Counted from the stretch's first letter, positions 18,750 through 27,575 are shown. The stretch: 64,000 nt of DNA from Aestuariibacter salexigens DSM 15300 (GCF_000429145.1 NZ_AUBH01000001.1:310001-374000), one strand, 5' to 3'. Translations and numbers: made by a program. The notes: generated by a model not told the origin, from the letters alone.

Positions 18750-18782
18750 TTGTGCATACGCTGGAATCAAACAGGAGCAGTA

Positions 18783-19940
18783 ATGAACTTTGAAATGACT
18801 GAAGATCAGATTGCCTTTGCAGATACAGCAAAGCAATTTGCTGAGCAGGCAATGGCGCCATTCGCGGCACAATGGGATCGCGAGCATATCTGGCCAGCAG
18901 AGGTGTTTCGTCAGGCTGGAGAATTAGGTTTCTGTGGCTTATACACGCCAGAGTCAGAGGGCGGATTGGGTTTATCTAGACTTGATTCATCTATCATTTT
19001 TGAGCAGCTGGCAATGGGCTGCACAACCACAACCGCTATGCTCACCATTCACAACATGGCGACGTGGATGATTGCGACCTGGGGAACTGAAGCAGCGCGC
19101 GCTGCGTGGTGTCCGCAATTGGTGACGGGCGAAAAACTGGCATCTTATTGCCTTACCGAGCCAGGCTCAGGTTCAGACGCGGCGGCAATGAAAACCAGTG
19201 CTGTGCGTGAAGGTGACAGCTACCGCTTAAACGGCTCAAAAATGTTTATATCCGGCGCGGGTGAAACCGACGTGATGGTAGTGATGGCTCGCACTGGTGG
19301 GCCTGGTCCAAAAGGCGTATCGGCCTTTATCGTGCCCGCTGATGCGAAGGGCATCACTTATGGCAAAGCCGAAGAGAAAATGGGCTGGAATGCTCAGCCT
19401 ACGCGCTTGGTCAGCTTCGACGATGTCGTTATTCCCGCTGAGAACTTACTTGATCAGGAAGGCAATGGCTTTACGCTGGCCATGAAAGGGCTGGATGGTG
19501 GACGTATTAATATTGCTACGTGTTCAGTTGGTACGGCACAGCAGGCATTGAACACGGCCAAAGCCTATATGCAGGAACGTGAGCAGTTTGGCAAACCATT
19601 GGCTTCATTTCAGGCCCTGCAGTTCAAACTGGCCGACATGGCCACTGAACTGGTTGCTGCTCGCCAGATGGTGCGTCTGGCCGCTGCTAAGTTGGATAAT
19701 GACGATGCCGAGAAAACCGTGTATTGCGCGATGGCGAAACGTTTTGCCACTGACGTGGGTTTTAACGTGTGTAATGAAGCGCTGCAAATCCACGGTGGTT
19801 ATGGGTATATCAAAGAATATCCGTTGGAGCGGCACGTTCGCGATGTGCGAGTGCATCAGATCCTCGAAGGGACCAACGAAATTATGCGCGTGATCATTGG
19901 TCGCCGTCTGTTGGCGGAGCATGTAAACGACGTTTTATAA
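18783..19940 (+). CDS. Acyl-CoA dehydrogenase, probably isobutyryl-CoA
   Basis: FAD enzyme of 385 residues expected to oxidise isobutyryl-CoA to methacrylyl-CoA in the valine pathway. The catalytic base is the C-terminal Glu362 in LEGTNEIMR, the site used by short- and medium-chain dehydrogenases, unlike the LiuA enzyme in this window. FAD contacts YCLTEPGSGSDAA and the terminal helix are intact. AGGAG precedes the ATG at 18783, 33 bp after mmsA. Substrate is inferred from position between mmsA and the HIBYL-CoA hydrolase gene; a short-chain acyl-CoA dehydrogenase for 2-methylbutyryl-CoA is the main alternative. Confidence 0.88.
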   Translation: MNFEMTEDQIAFADTAKQFAEQAMAPFAAQWDREHIWPAEVFRQAGELGFCGLYTPESEGGLGLSRLDSSIIFEQLAMGCTTTTAMLTIHNMATWMIATWGTEAARAAWCPQLVTGEKLASYCLTEPGSGSDAAAMKTSAVREGDSYRLNGSKMFISGAGETDVMVVMARTGGPGPKGVSAFIVPADAKGITYGKAEEKMGWNAQPTRLVSFDDVVIPAENLLDQEGNGFTLAMKGLDGGRINIATCSVGTAQQALNTAKAYMQEREQFGKPLASFQALQFKLADMATELVAARQMVRLAAAKLDNDDAEKTVYCAMAKRFATDVGFNVCNEALQIHGGYGYIKEYPLERHVRDVRVHQILEGTNEIMRVIIGRRLLAEHVNDVL

Positions 19941-19949
19941 GGGGCGTGT

Positions 19950-21068
19950 ATGTCTGATCCAGTACTTTTTACCGAGGTTACCGCGCAACAAGGCAAACGC
20001 ATTGGTATCGCAACCCTGAATAAGCCACAGGCGCTGAACGCGCTTGGTCTGGATATGGTTGAGTTACTGTTGCCTCAGCTACGGATGTGGCAGGACGACC
20101 CGGATATTGCCTGCGTGATGCTCGACAGTGAGGGGCCAAAGGCATTTTGTGCGGGCGGTGATATTGTCGCCATGTACCGAGCCATGCAAGAGCAACCAGG
20201 CCAGATCCCAGATTTTCTGCACAATTTCTTCGTTGAAGAATATCGTTTAGATCATCTTATTCACACTTACAGTAAGCCTTTTATTGTGTGGGGTAATGGC
20301 ATTGTGATGGGCGGTGGTATGGGCCTGATGAATGGTGCCAGCCACCGTATTGTCACAGCGACCTCGCGACTGGCGATGCCTGAGATTAGTATCGGTTTAT
20401 ACCCTGACGTTGGTGGTAGCTATTTCCTTAATCGCATGCCGGGCAAAACCGGGCTTTTCTTAGGCCTGACAGGCGCCAGCATTAATGCCAGTGACGCGAT
20501 TTATCTTAGGTTGGCCGATCATTTCATTCCACACGAAGAGAAAGAGCGTTTTATTGAGAGCCTGCAGGCGCTGGTATGGGATGAAGATGCGAACCAGTCT
20601 TTGAATGATTTATGCCGCTGCTTCCACGAAGAACATCATGGACAAATGCCAACACACAACGTTGAGAATCACCTTGATGTGATAAACAGCGTATGTGCTG
20701 CGGATAATCTAACCGATGTAGTCGACGCCATTGTTAATATGGATTGTGGTGAGGACAAATGGCTATCGAGAGCGAAAGCAACCCTGGAGGCAGGCTCACC
20801 CATTACAGCACATATTGTATGGCAGCAGTTGCATCGCGCTAATTCACTGTCGCTTGCGGACTGTTTCCGGATGGAAGCGGATATTTCGTGTCGCTGTGGT
20901 GAGTTTGGCGAATTTCAGGAAGGTGTGCGTGCTTTATTGATTGATAAGGACAACAATCCTGCGTGGCGTTTTTCCAGCGTAGATGAGGTGCCTGCAGATA
21001 TTGTTGAGTTTTTCTTTTCATCGCCCTGGTCACAAGATGATCACCCACTGGCAAATTTAGGAGAGTAA
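19950..21068 (+). CDS. 3-hydroxyisobutyryl-CoA hydrolase
   Basis: Crotonase-fold thioesterase of 372 residues that releases 3-hydroxyisobutyrate from its CoA ester, preventing methacrylyl-CoA build-up. The longer length than hydratases (about 260), the FCAGGDI loop, the GGGMGLMNGASHRI loop and MPEISIGLYPDVGGSYFLNR all match this subfamily. It starts 9 bp after the acyl-CoA dehydrogenase gene and ends 3 bp before mmsB. A separate enoyl-CoA hydratase gene often found next to it in related bacteria is absent here. Confidence 0.92.
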   Translation: MSDPVLFTEVTAQQGKRIGIATLNKPQALNALGLDMVELLLPQLRMWQDDPDIACVMLDSEGPKAFCAGGDIVAMYRAMQEQPGQIPDFLHNFFVEEYRLDHLIHTYSKPFIVWGNGIVMGGGMGLMNGASHRIVTATSRLAMPEISIGLYPDVGGSYFLNRMPGKTGLFLGLTGASINASDAIYLRLADHFIPHEEKERFIESLQALVWDEDANQSLNDLCRCFHEEHHGQMPTHNVENHLDVINSVCAADNLTDVVDAIVNMDCGEDKWLSRAKATLEAGSPITAHIVWQQLHRANSLSLADCFRMEADISCRCGEFGEFQEGVRALLIDKDNNPAWRFSSVDEVPADIVEFFFSSPWSQDDHPLANLGE

Positions 21069-21071
21069 CAC

Positions 21072-21962
21072 ATGACCCAGGTCGCGTTTATTGGCTTAGG
21101 TAACATGGGTGGACCGATGGCCGAGAACCTTCTCAAAGCAGGTTTTAACGTCACTGTGTTTGACTTGGTCGCAGAGAGTGTCGACAAACTTAAGCAAGCT
21201 GGTGCCAGCGCCGCAGAAAGTGCACAGGCAGCGGTGATGGGGGCCGATATTGTGGTGTCCATGTTACCGGCTAGCAAGCACGTGAAATCATTGTACGTTG
21301 ATGCTAGCGGTGTGTGTGACAGTTTACAGTCTGACGCACTGATCATTGACTCAAGTACCATTGACGCGCAGAGCGCCAAAGACGTGGCGGCACACCTTAC
21401 TGCCAAGGGCTTCAACTTTATTGATGCACCGGTATCTGGCGGCGTAGGCGGTGCTAAAGCCGGCACGTTGACGTTCATCGTTGGTGGTGAAGCCAGTGAC
21501 GTCGAACGTGCCCGGCCTGTGCTCAGCGCCATGGGGAAAAACATTTTTCACGCAGGTGCACACGGAGCAGGGCAAACGGCCAAAATCTGCAACAACATGC
21601 TACTCGCCGTGTTGATGGCGGGCACCAGTGAAGCCTTGCAAATGGCGATTAATAATGGTCTGGATCCAAAAGTGATGTCAGATATTATGCTACAGAGCTC
21701 TGGGCGCAACTGGTGTCTGGAGTTATACAACCCGTGCCCCGGTGTGATGGATAATGTGCCATCTTCAAATGACTATCAGGGCGGGTTTATGGTTGATTTG
21801 ATGAGAAAAGATCTCGGATTGGCGCTGGACTCTGCGTTAAACAGCCAGTCAAATACGCCCATGGCGGCTGTAGCGAACAGCTTGTATAGCATTCATTCAG
21901 CGCAGGGCAATGGTCAAAAAGACTTCTCCAGCCTGTTTGAATTATTCAGTGCAAAAAAATAG
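21072..21962 (+). CDS. mmsB: 3-hydroxyisobutyrate dehydrogenase
   Basis: NAD-dependent oxidation of 3-hydroxyisobutyrate to methylmalonate semialdehyde. The 296-residue protein begins with the Rossmann motif GLGNMGGPMAENL; the family signature DAPVSGGVGGAKAGTLTF and the catalytic lysine region GAGQTAKICNN are intact. It is the last gene of the valine operon and is followed by a strong terminator. Confidence 0.96.
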   Translation: MTQVAFIGLGNMGGPMAENLLKAGFNVTVFDLVAESVDKLKQAGASAAESAQAAVMGADIVVSMLPASKHVKSLYVDASGVCDSLQSDALIIDSSTIDAQSAKDVAAHLTAKGFNFIDAPVSGGVGGAKAGTLTFIVGGEASDVERARPVLSAMGKNIFHAGAHGAGQTAKICNNMLLAVLMAGTSEALQMAINNGLDPKVMSDIMLQSSGRNWCLELYNPCPGVMDNVPSSNDYQGGFMVDLMRKDLGLALDSALNSQSNTPMAAVANSLYSIHSAQGNGQKDFSSLFELFSAKK

Positions 21963-21969
21963 TCAGGAC

Positions 21970-21995
21970 ACGCCGGCGCTATGCCGGCGTTTTTC
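21970..21995 (+). terminator. Rho-independent terminator of the valine operon
   Basis: Stem ACGCCGGC (21970-21977) pairs with GCCGGCGT (21983-21990), 5-base loop, then TTTT. It lies just before gmhB and rules out gmhB starts upstream of 22008. Confidence 0.9.
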
Positions 21996-22007
21996 AATGT
22001 GGAGCCT

Positions 22008-22529
22008 ATGAAAAAAGCCCTTTTTCTGGACAGAGATGGCGTAATCAATGTAGATCATGGATACGTCAGTCAGCCTGAGCAGATTGACTTTGTACAAGGC
22101 ATCTTTGCACTGTGCCAACGTTTTAAACAGCAGGGCTTTGAAATTATTGTTGTCACTAATCAGTCAGGGATTGGCAGAGGCTACTATACAGAGCGCGAAT
22201 TCTTGCAACTGATGCAGTGGATGAGAACGCAATTTGCACAGCAGGGATGCGCAATTGACGCCGTTTATTTTTGTCCCCATCATCCCACTCGCGCTACAGG
22301 CCAATACTTGCAAACTTGTACTTGTCGTAAGCCAGCACCTGGAATGTTTCTGCAAGCGCAGCAGGAGCATCAGCTTGATATGACTAACAGCCTCATGATC
22401 GGCGATAAAGCAAGTGATATGCAGGCGGCAAATCAGGCAGGGGTAGGGCGCAGAATCTTACTTAGTGGCGGTGATGTGTCGGGCGAGCATACCGAGCAGT
22501 ACTCTTCGCTTGATTCGATTGAGGCTTAG
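22008..22529 (+). CDS. gmhB: D-glycero-beta-D-manno-heptose 1,7-bisphosphate 7-phosphatase
   Basis: HAD-family phosphatase of the ADP-heptose pathway for the lipopolysaccharide core. The 173 residues fit the family. HAD motif I FLDRDGVIN carries the nucleophile Asp8 and acid Asp10; motif II is VVTNQSGI; the CPHHP and CTC zinc ligands and the CRKPAPGM motif are specific to GmhB; motif IV is MIGDKASDM. GGAG (22001-22004) precedes the ATG. The terminator directly upstream means it must have its own promoter or depend on readthrough. Confidence 0.93.
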   Translation: MKKALFLDRDGVINVDHGYVSQPEQIDFVQGIFALCQRFKQQGFEIIVVTNQSGIGRGYYTEREFLQLMQWMRTQFAQQGCAIDAVYFCPHHPTRATGQYLQTCTCRKPAPGMFLQAQQEHQLDMTNSLMIGDKASDMQAANQAGVGRRILLSGGDVSGEHTEQYSSLDSIEA

Positions 22530-22541
22530 GGAAGTTATTTT

Positions 22542-23429
22542 TTAATTTAGACTCAGAGTCTTATTGAGACTGTCCATTAAAAAGCGCTTTTTTATTGGTT
22601 GATGCTGCCAAAATCTTAGTTGGATAATCGAGCGCAAAACACAACATGCTTTGAATATCTCAACATCTACAAGCCGTGATGTCGATACCGTGTCGATAAG
22701 TCTCTTGTATGTTTCAGGTTCTTCAGTCAAAAACAACAACATATGAGCCAGACAATGTTCAATTTCAAACTGAGATGCTCTCAAACCGTCCCAGTCAATA
22801 ATGGCTATCTGGTGATTATTTACACGAAGTAAGTTAGCTGCTCGAAAATCTTCATTACTTATAATGAAAGGACGGCTATCCTCTATTTCATAAAGCGGAG
22901 TCATTGCGTTTTCAATACAGTGAATATCACTTCTTTTAATCGTCTCAGACTTAACGAGTGAACCTATTGATTTACGCAGGTCTTTGTGAATTTCTTTTTG
23001 TTGATAAAACCTCAAACCCAAAGGTATTAGGAAGTCGACTGGTATTGACTTTAACTCATTTAAGAGCGGGAAAAGGGTGTCGAGCAATAATGAATCATCT
23101 TGAGTCTTTATCTGAGAGCCTTGAACCCAAGTCATCCATACCGCTGGTCCGGCAATCGTATCAGGCTGCACTCGCACTATGTCAGGTAAAACAATGTGTC
23201 GCCACTGATGTTCGGCATAACTTTTAATTGAGGGCAAGATGTCGCAATGTGCTACGAAAGGGTAGGTCACGCCGTTTCCGCTCTTGACGAAGAATTTTAC
23301 GGCATATTTCTGTCCGTTTAGGATAACGGAAAAAATGGCACGGTTATTCTTGTGTGACAAGCGCTTTATGTGTTGTGCGCCTTCACACAGCAGGTGCGTT
23401 ATGCAATCAGATTCTGATATGTCAGACAT
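22542..23429 (-). CDS. APH-like kinase (phosphotransferase family)
   Basis: A 295-residue protein with a protein-kinase/aminoglycoside-phosphotransferase-like fold. YAVKFFVK resembles the ATP-lysine strand; SNEDFRAANLL carries the catalytic Asp and the metal-binding Asn of the usual HGD-x4-N loop, although the histidine-glycine pair is replaced by Asn-Glu; IAIIDWDGLR is the DxD motif that binds magnesium. Substrate unknown: an amino sugar, choline-like compound, lipid or peptide are all possible. It starts 15 bp after the radical SAM gene and is probably cotranscribed with it. The gene is richer in A and T than its neighbours. Confidence 0.72.
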   Translation of the reverse strand: MSDISESDCITHLLCEGAQHIKRLSHKNNRAIFSVILNGQKYAVKFFVKSGNGVTYPFVAHCDILPSIKSYAEHQWRHIVLPDIVRVQPDTIAGPAVWMTWVQGSQIKTQDDSLLLDTLFPLLNELKSIPVDFLIPLGLRFYQQKEIHKDLRKSIGSLVKSETIKRSDIHCIENAMTPLYEIEDSRPFIISNEDFRAANLLRVNNHQIAIIDWDGLRASQFEIEHCLAHMLLFLTEEPETYKRLIDTVSTSRLVDVEIFKACCVLRSIIQLRFWQHQPIKKRFLMDSLNKTLSLN

Positions 23430-23444
23430 GTTGAGTGCGTTTGA

Positions 23445-24911
23445 TTATCTCTCGCCGACCAAATTCATTATCGGCAAACGTTCACCGTCAAATGTCTTTA
23501 TGACGAGTTTTGCATCACCCAATTGACCAGAGCGAATAAAATTACAGCTACGACAGGTTTTAGGCAATGTGCCACCATTGAATGTTGATCGTAACCGTTG
23601 ATACCCCGAACCACTCCATATATCCTCAAAACTCTGCTCTTTCAATGTGCCTAAATCATCAACGAATCGAGATTGACCACAGGGCTTAAGGTTGCCATCT
23701 ACTAACACCATGCATCGGTCATACATCAACTTACAATGGCCTTCGACGTCGGTGGTAGGATGAAGGTTGTGATAAGTTGGCTTGTGGCCTTCTACAGCTT
23801 TAGCTTTGCCACCTTGTTCAGGCAGAAGTGGCGGTATCTTTACGGATACGCCAATTTTTTTGCCCAGAATAACTGACTCTTTGAGAAGTCTATTCATTCG
23901 TTCTGGCTCCCTGGTTGGGTCATTCTCATCAGTCCAGGGTAAATCATGAAATGGTACAAGCCAGGCAGCCTGAACTTCTTGTGCACCATGTTTTTTGGCA
24001 AGCCTAACAAGGTCAGGTAATTCGTGAGCATTACATCGCATGATGACGAAACCAATAATTAACTTAAAGTCTTCATGCCTGTATTTGTTTAGCAGCTCAA
24101 GCGCTTTAATGACTTTGCCGTAGTCTGCTCGTTTTCTTACATATTCAAACACTTCCTTACTTGCTCCATCCATAGATACGGTTAATGTGGAGAAATTAAG
24201 ACCAATCAATTTGGCGAGTTTTTCGTTAATCAAAGTGGCATTGGTTACCGTATTTAGTTTTACGTCATACTTTTGGAACGTCCGAATTATTTTTTCGATG
24301 TGAGGGTTCAAAAAGGGTTCTCCTCCCCCGTGCATTTTTGTATCAGTTACGAAAGGTAAGATATCCTCTAGGCGCCGCATAACTTCCATGTCTAGATGTT
24401 GAATTTTGCGTGTCCGTCCGGGCCTTACAATAGAACACATCTGACATCTCAGATTACAAGAGGTAGTCATCTCGACATGCAGCAGCTTGGGATAATTATT
24501 GATTCGAGTGTGGCCTTTCCTGAAACTCCTGCGCATATGGTATCTATTTCGAAGTTTTAGGCGATGTAACTCTCCTCTACTCCTAAAAAACCAGACGCCG
24601 ATTTTTTTTACTGTGCGGAAACGATTTTGAAATATAAGGCTATCTATTAAGTAATCGGAAGGTCCAGCTCTAAAAGCATGAATATGGCGCTTTACGTCAA
24701 ACATCTTTGAATGCATGACGTAAATATTCCTTTTTATTAATTGCAATAGCAGTAGCGGGAATTTCTGGTAGTTAAGCAGGGAATAATTAAAGAAATTGAT
24801 AATTGGCCGCAGTGGTCGAATACTTTTCCAAATTAAGGTTCTTATTTTCTTTGGTAGAATGACTCTCGCTGTTGAAAATACTAGTTCTTTCGCTTTAGAG
24901 TTTTCGTTCAT
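23445..24911 (-). CDS. Radical SAM/SPASM protein with long N-terminal extension
   Basis: A 488-residue radical SAM protein. Cys152, Cys156 and Cys159 form the CxxxCxxC cluster site (SCNLRCQMC), followed by HGGGEPFLNP (SAM contact). The C-terminal part has a SPASM-like cysteine set (GHCKLMYDRC, LKPCGQ and TCRSC) for further iron-sulfur clusters. About 145 residues before the core are basic and aromatic with no domain I recognise. ATG 24911 is chosen over an in-frame TTG at 24953. Relatives modify peptides or act in cell-envelope pathways; with gmhB nearby either is possible. AT-rich composition and the empty upstream region hint at transfer. Confidence 0.8.
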   Translation of the reverse strand: MNENSKAKELVFSTARVILPKKIRTLIWKSIRPLRPIINFFNYSLLNYQKFPLLLLQLIKRNIYVMHSKMFDVKRHIHAFRAGPSDYLIDSLIFQNRFRTVKKIGVWFFRSRGELHRLKLRNRYHMRRSFRKGHTRINNYPKLLHVEMTTSCNLRCQMCSIVRPGRTRKIQHLDMEVMRRLEDILPFVTDTKMHGGGEPFLNPHIEKIIRTFQKYDVKLNTVTNATLINEKLAKLIGLNFSTLTVSMDGASKEVFEYVRKRADYGKVIKALELLNKYRHEDFKLIIGFVIMRCNAHELPDLVRLAKKHGAQEVQAAWLVPFHDLPWTDENDPTREPERMNRLLKESVILGKKIGVSVKIPPLLPEQGGKAKAVEGHKPTYHNLHPTTDVEGHCKLMYDRCMVLVDGNLKPCGQSRFVDDLGTLKEQSFEDIWSGSGYQRLRSTFNGGTLPKTCRSCNFIRSGQLGDAKLVIKTFDGERLPIMNLVGER

Positions 24912-25258
24912 AGTAAAAAGTATACATCCTAGTTGTATTATTCTTTTTCTCAATATCCAGTCTTAGCTAAACCCAAGCAAAAAGTTGAAGAATTTTTGAT
25001 TTAAAGAACGCTTAGAAAGTCTATTCAGTAGCTTGTATATAATTGAGCTAAAGTGATCAGCAGAATGTTAATTAAAGACTATTAACCCCGTAAAGTGTAA
25101 CTCAAATTGCATTAGTGTTATTTTTACTGGGTTTTTCGGAGACTTACAAAAGCCTGAACGTAGTAACTAAGATTATTTGTCTTCTGTTTTCTACTGTCGT
25201 TGTTCTAGTGATGGTGTTTTTTACCATTTCTGCTTTGTGACGGTGTGAATGTAAGCCA
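24912..25258. other. AT-rich gene-free stretch upstream of the radical SAM gene
   Basis: About 350 bp with clearly higher AT content than the rest of the window. No frame longer than a few tens of codons with a ribosome site was found on either strand, and no tRNA or clear terminator is visible. It probably contains the promoter for the radical SAM-kinase pair. Confidence 0.5.
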
Positions 25259-25780
25259 TTATTTGCGTGCCAACAGCTGTTCCAACATCGCTTCAATATT
25301 TTTCACACTGGTGAGAAGAGGATCCTGAGTATCCACTTGTTCACTTTTTGGAGCGGCTTTTTCACTAATTTTGTCTTTTTGTGCCAGTACGCGCTCCCGG
25401 AATGCTTCGGCATTAATAATGCCGATAACATTTACCAGTGCGCCTTCGCCTGACTGACCAGCGGTTTCGAAATTTAAACGATACAAGCCGAAATAGCGCA
25501 TTAATGGTCCCTGGACCATACTGATATCGGTGATTTTTTCCAGTGGTACCGATTTTTCGACTCTAACGAACACACCTTTTTTAACTGAAAGCTTGCGCTC
25601 AAAAAGTTCCACGCTCAGTGCGGCCAGATACTTACGTGTGCCAATCATCACTAATGGGATAATTAGAGGTAGCAGCACAAGTGTTATAACACCAAACATG
25701 CAGATGATTACAGCCAGCGCGAGCCAGTAATTCAAGACCTTACTGTCTATGTCTGCACGTAGAATTGCTTCGTTACTCAT
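25259..25780 (-). CDS. Membrane protein with bacterial PH domain (DUF304-like)
   Basis: A 173-residue protein: two close hydrophobic segments (about 17-50) form a membrane hairpin, followed by a bacterial PH-like domain (LSVKKGVFVRVEKSVPLEKITDISMVQGPLMRYFGLYRLNFETAG, read here in parts as the classic PLEKITDI and YFGLYRLNFET signature). The last 40 residues are charged and could form a coiled coil. The family is widespread and of unclear biochemical function. It follows the YejM-like gene by 26 bp, so both may act in envelope homeostasis (inference). Confidence 0.82.
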   Translation of the reverse strand: MSNEAILRADIDSKVLNYWLALAVIICMFGVITLVLLPLIIPLVMIGTRKYLAALSVELFERKLSVKKGVFVRVEKSVPLEKITDISMVQGPLMRYFGLYRLNFETAGQSGEGALVNVIGIINAEAFRERVLAQKDKISEKAAPKSEQVDTQDPLLTSVKNIEAMLEQLLARK

Positions 25781-25806
25781 TTCTATAATCCCTTATTGTG
25801 TGACGC

Positions 25807-27345
25807 TTATTCTGTGCGTGAGAAGCGGCTCAGGTGCTTGATGGCCTGCGTTAACAAACTGGTATTTAAGGCATCGGCACTGCGCTCTCCATCAGCGATG
25901 GAATAAATCTCATGGTTACCATTGCTGGTGACTTCAGTGCGTAGCCCATTATGCAGCACAATTACTTTGTCGTCCTTTGTACTCACCAGCCACTGGCGTC
26001 GAGGTTTGAGGAGATTTTGTCCGGTACTGTAAAAGTCAGTATTGGCGGTACATCCCAATAGACCAAGCAGCGTAGGACTAAAATCTTCGAAGCTGGAATA
26101 ACCGGGCTGCACATCCAGATTGGTTAACAGCGCACGACCACCGTCCTGTTGATATGCGCTGATGAGCAAACTTTGATGCAACAGTGCGTCTGCACGCGCC
26201 GTGTTTAACAATGAAGTAAGCTGTTCTGCTGTGACAAAGCCGATCGCCAGTCCTGCATTTTCATCTGTTGCGCGAGCGGTAAATGCCGCCCAGTCAACAG
26301 AATAGGGAGTAATACCGGCATGATTCACGTCCTCTGGAAGGTATACCGATACTGGCAGCCCTAGCTGACTGGGCAAATCCAGCAGCACTGGCTTATTCGA
26401 GGACAGTGAAGAAACATAGAGTTCCGGTAAGCCGAACAGTGTGCTTAACACCATAGCAGTGTGATTTTCAGTGAATCCAAAATGGGTCTCAGACTGACGA
26501 AGATCAAAGTCGTTAATCATCGCTGGTGTGTCATCAACTTGTATCAACAACAGCGCCTTGGCTTGATTATTGATTGTGCAATACACTGGCTGGGAGGGAT
26601 AGTTAATGCCACTAATGCGTCGGTCAAACTGCAGCTGTTTGCGGGTCTGATAATTTTCGATATCCAGAAGGCCATAGCGCGACATCGTGGTTTTCGCCGT
26701 GGCAGGGTAAGACAACGGAAACATATTGTCCTGTTTGATAATTGGCTGATATAGACGCGCATCAGCCCACACGTGTATCGCATGACTACTAACAAAACAC
26801 AGTACGAAAAAGCTGGTGACCTGAGTACCAATTTTAATCTTTTGTAAACGTTCAATGCGCTTCCAGATGGCGTTGCCGATAATCAGTTGGAACAACAGCC
26901 AGACTACAAAAAGCATCAGTAAAAAGCCCCACTGCTGCCATCCAAACTCAGCGATGCGGGTTTGCGCTTCACTGCGCAGTAAGTCGGCAGAACTAAAACT
27001 GATATGTAAACCGGTTCGGTTGAATAACAACGCATCAAACGCAAGCAGGGCAAGACCTACCGCTGCAACGGCGCTGCCAAAGGCGCGTACGGCCCTCTCA
27101 TTGGGCAATAAATAACACACCGGTAATATAAAGATGACAAAGCCAAAAAAGGTCAGAAAGCTATTATGTCCAAGCCAGTTGGTGATCATATAAAACGACC
27201 CAACGGGGGTACCTGGCAAGGGCGAGGAAAACATATAGATAGACGTGATCACCAGCGCAATAATGATATTGACCAGTGCAAACCAGTGGCCCCAGCTGAC
27301 CAGTTTGGTGACCCGCCTTCTGCGTGGGGTTTCAGTGAGTATCAT
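25807..27345 (-). CDS. yejM: YejM/PbgA-like inner-membrane protein (DUF3413), short periplasmic domain
   Basis: A 512-residue protein: five hydrophobic segments in the first 190 residues, then a periplasmic alkaline-phosphatase/sulfatase-like domain. The enterobacterial protein (586 residues) senses periplasmic lipopolysaccharide and controls LpxC breakdown. Assignment rests on the N-terminal DUF3413 look (VSWGHWFALVNIIIALV) and on the conserved yejL-yejM pair with yejK divergent. The periplasmic domain is about 70 residues shorter, and the usual VDGLR and NTTDTGIFGLFYG stretches read only VDDTPAM and TENHTAMVLSTLFGLP, so catalytic metal binding looks lost. It begins 5 bp after yejL. Confidence 0.82.
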   Translation of the reverse strand: MILTETPRRRRVTKLVSWGHWFALVNIIIALVITSIYMFSSPLPGTPVGSFYMITNWLGHNSFLTFFGFVIFILPVCYLLPNERAVRAFGSAVAAVGLALLAFDALLFNRTGLHISFSSADLLRSEAQTRIAEFGWQQWGFLLMLFVVWLLFQLIIGNAIWKRIERLQKIKIGTQVTSFFVLCFVSSHAIHVWADARLYQPIIKQDNMFPLSYPATAKTTMSRYGLLDIENYQTRKQLQFDRRISGINYPSQPVYCTINNQAKALLLIQVDDTPAMINDFDLRQSETHFGFTENHTAMVLSTLFGLPELYVSSLSSNKPVLLDLPSQLGLPVSVYLPEDVNHAGITPYSVDWAAFTARATDENAGLAIGFVTAEQLTSLLNTARADALLHQSLLISAYQQDGGRALLTNLDVQPGYSSFEDFSPTLLGLLGCTANTDFYSTGQNLLKPRRQWLVSTKDDKVIVLHNGLRTEVTSNGNHEIYSIADGERSADALNTSLLTQAIKHLSRFSRTE

Positions 27346-27350
27346 CGTGT

Positions 27351-27575
27351 TTATTTTTTCTCGTTATTGATACTTTTCAACAGCACTTGTGTAAACTGTT
27401 CGGCCATTTGAGCACGGTGCGCCGGCGCTACCTGTTGCTCGAAAATGCTTGATATCACGTTGCCAAGCACCATTAAAGATAAGTCTCTGTCCGCGTTGTT
27501 TTTTTCAATTGCAACAATGATGTCGTGCATTAACGCGTCGAACTGTTGGTCAGAATACTTCGATTGTTGTGGCAT
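27351..27575 (-). CDS. yejL: YejL family protein (DUF1414)
   Basis: A 74-residue helical protein, equal in length to E. coli YejL. The internal ATG at 27575 is chosen since it gives the family's length and start (MPQQSKYSD), with AGGA about 9 bp upstream; upstream codons in frame carry no family similarity. Function unknown; always found next to the yejM gene. Divergent from yejK. Confidence 0.88.
   Translation of the reverse strand: MPQQSKYSDQQFDALMHDIIVAIEKNNADRDLSLMVLGNVISSIFEQQVAPAHRAQMAEQFTQVLLKSINNEKK

Noticed and set aside
24912-25258. Possible peptide precursor gene upstream of the radical SAM protein
   Set aside because: I looked for a short frame with a ribosome site and a leader-core layout on both strands and found only frames of a few codons; none can be supported.
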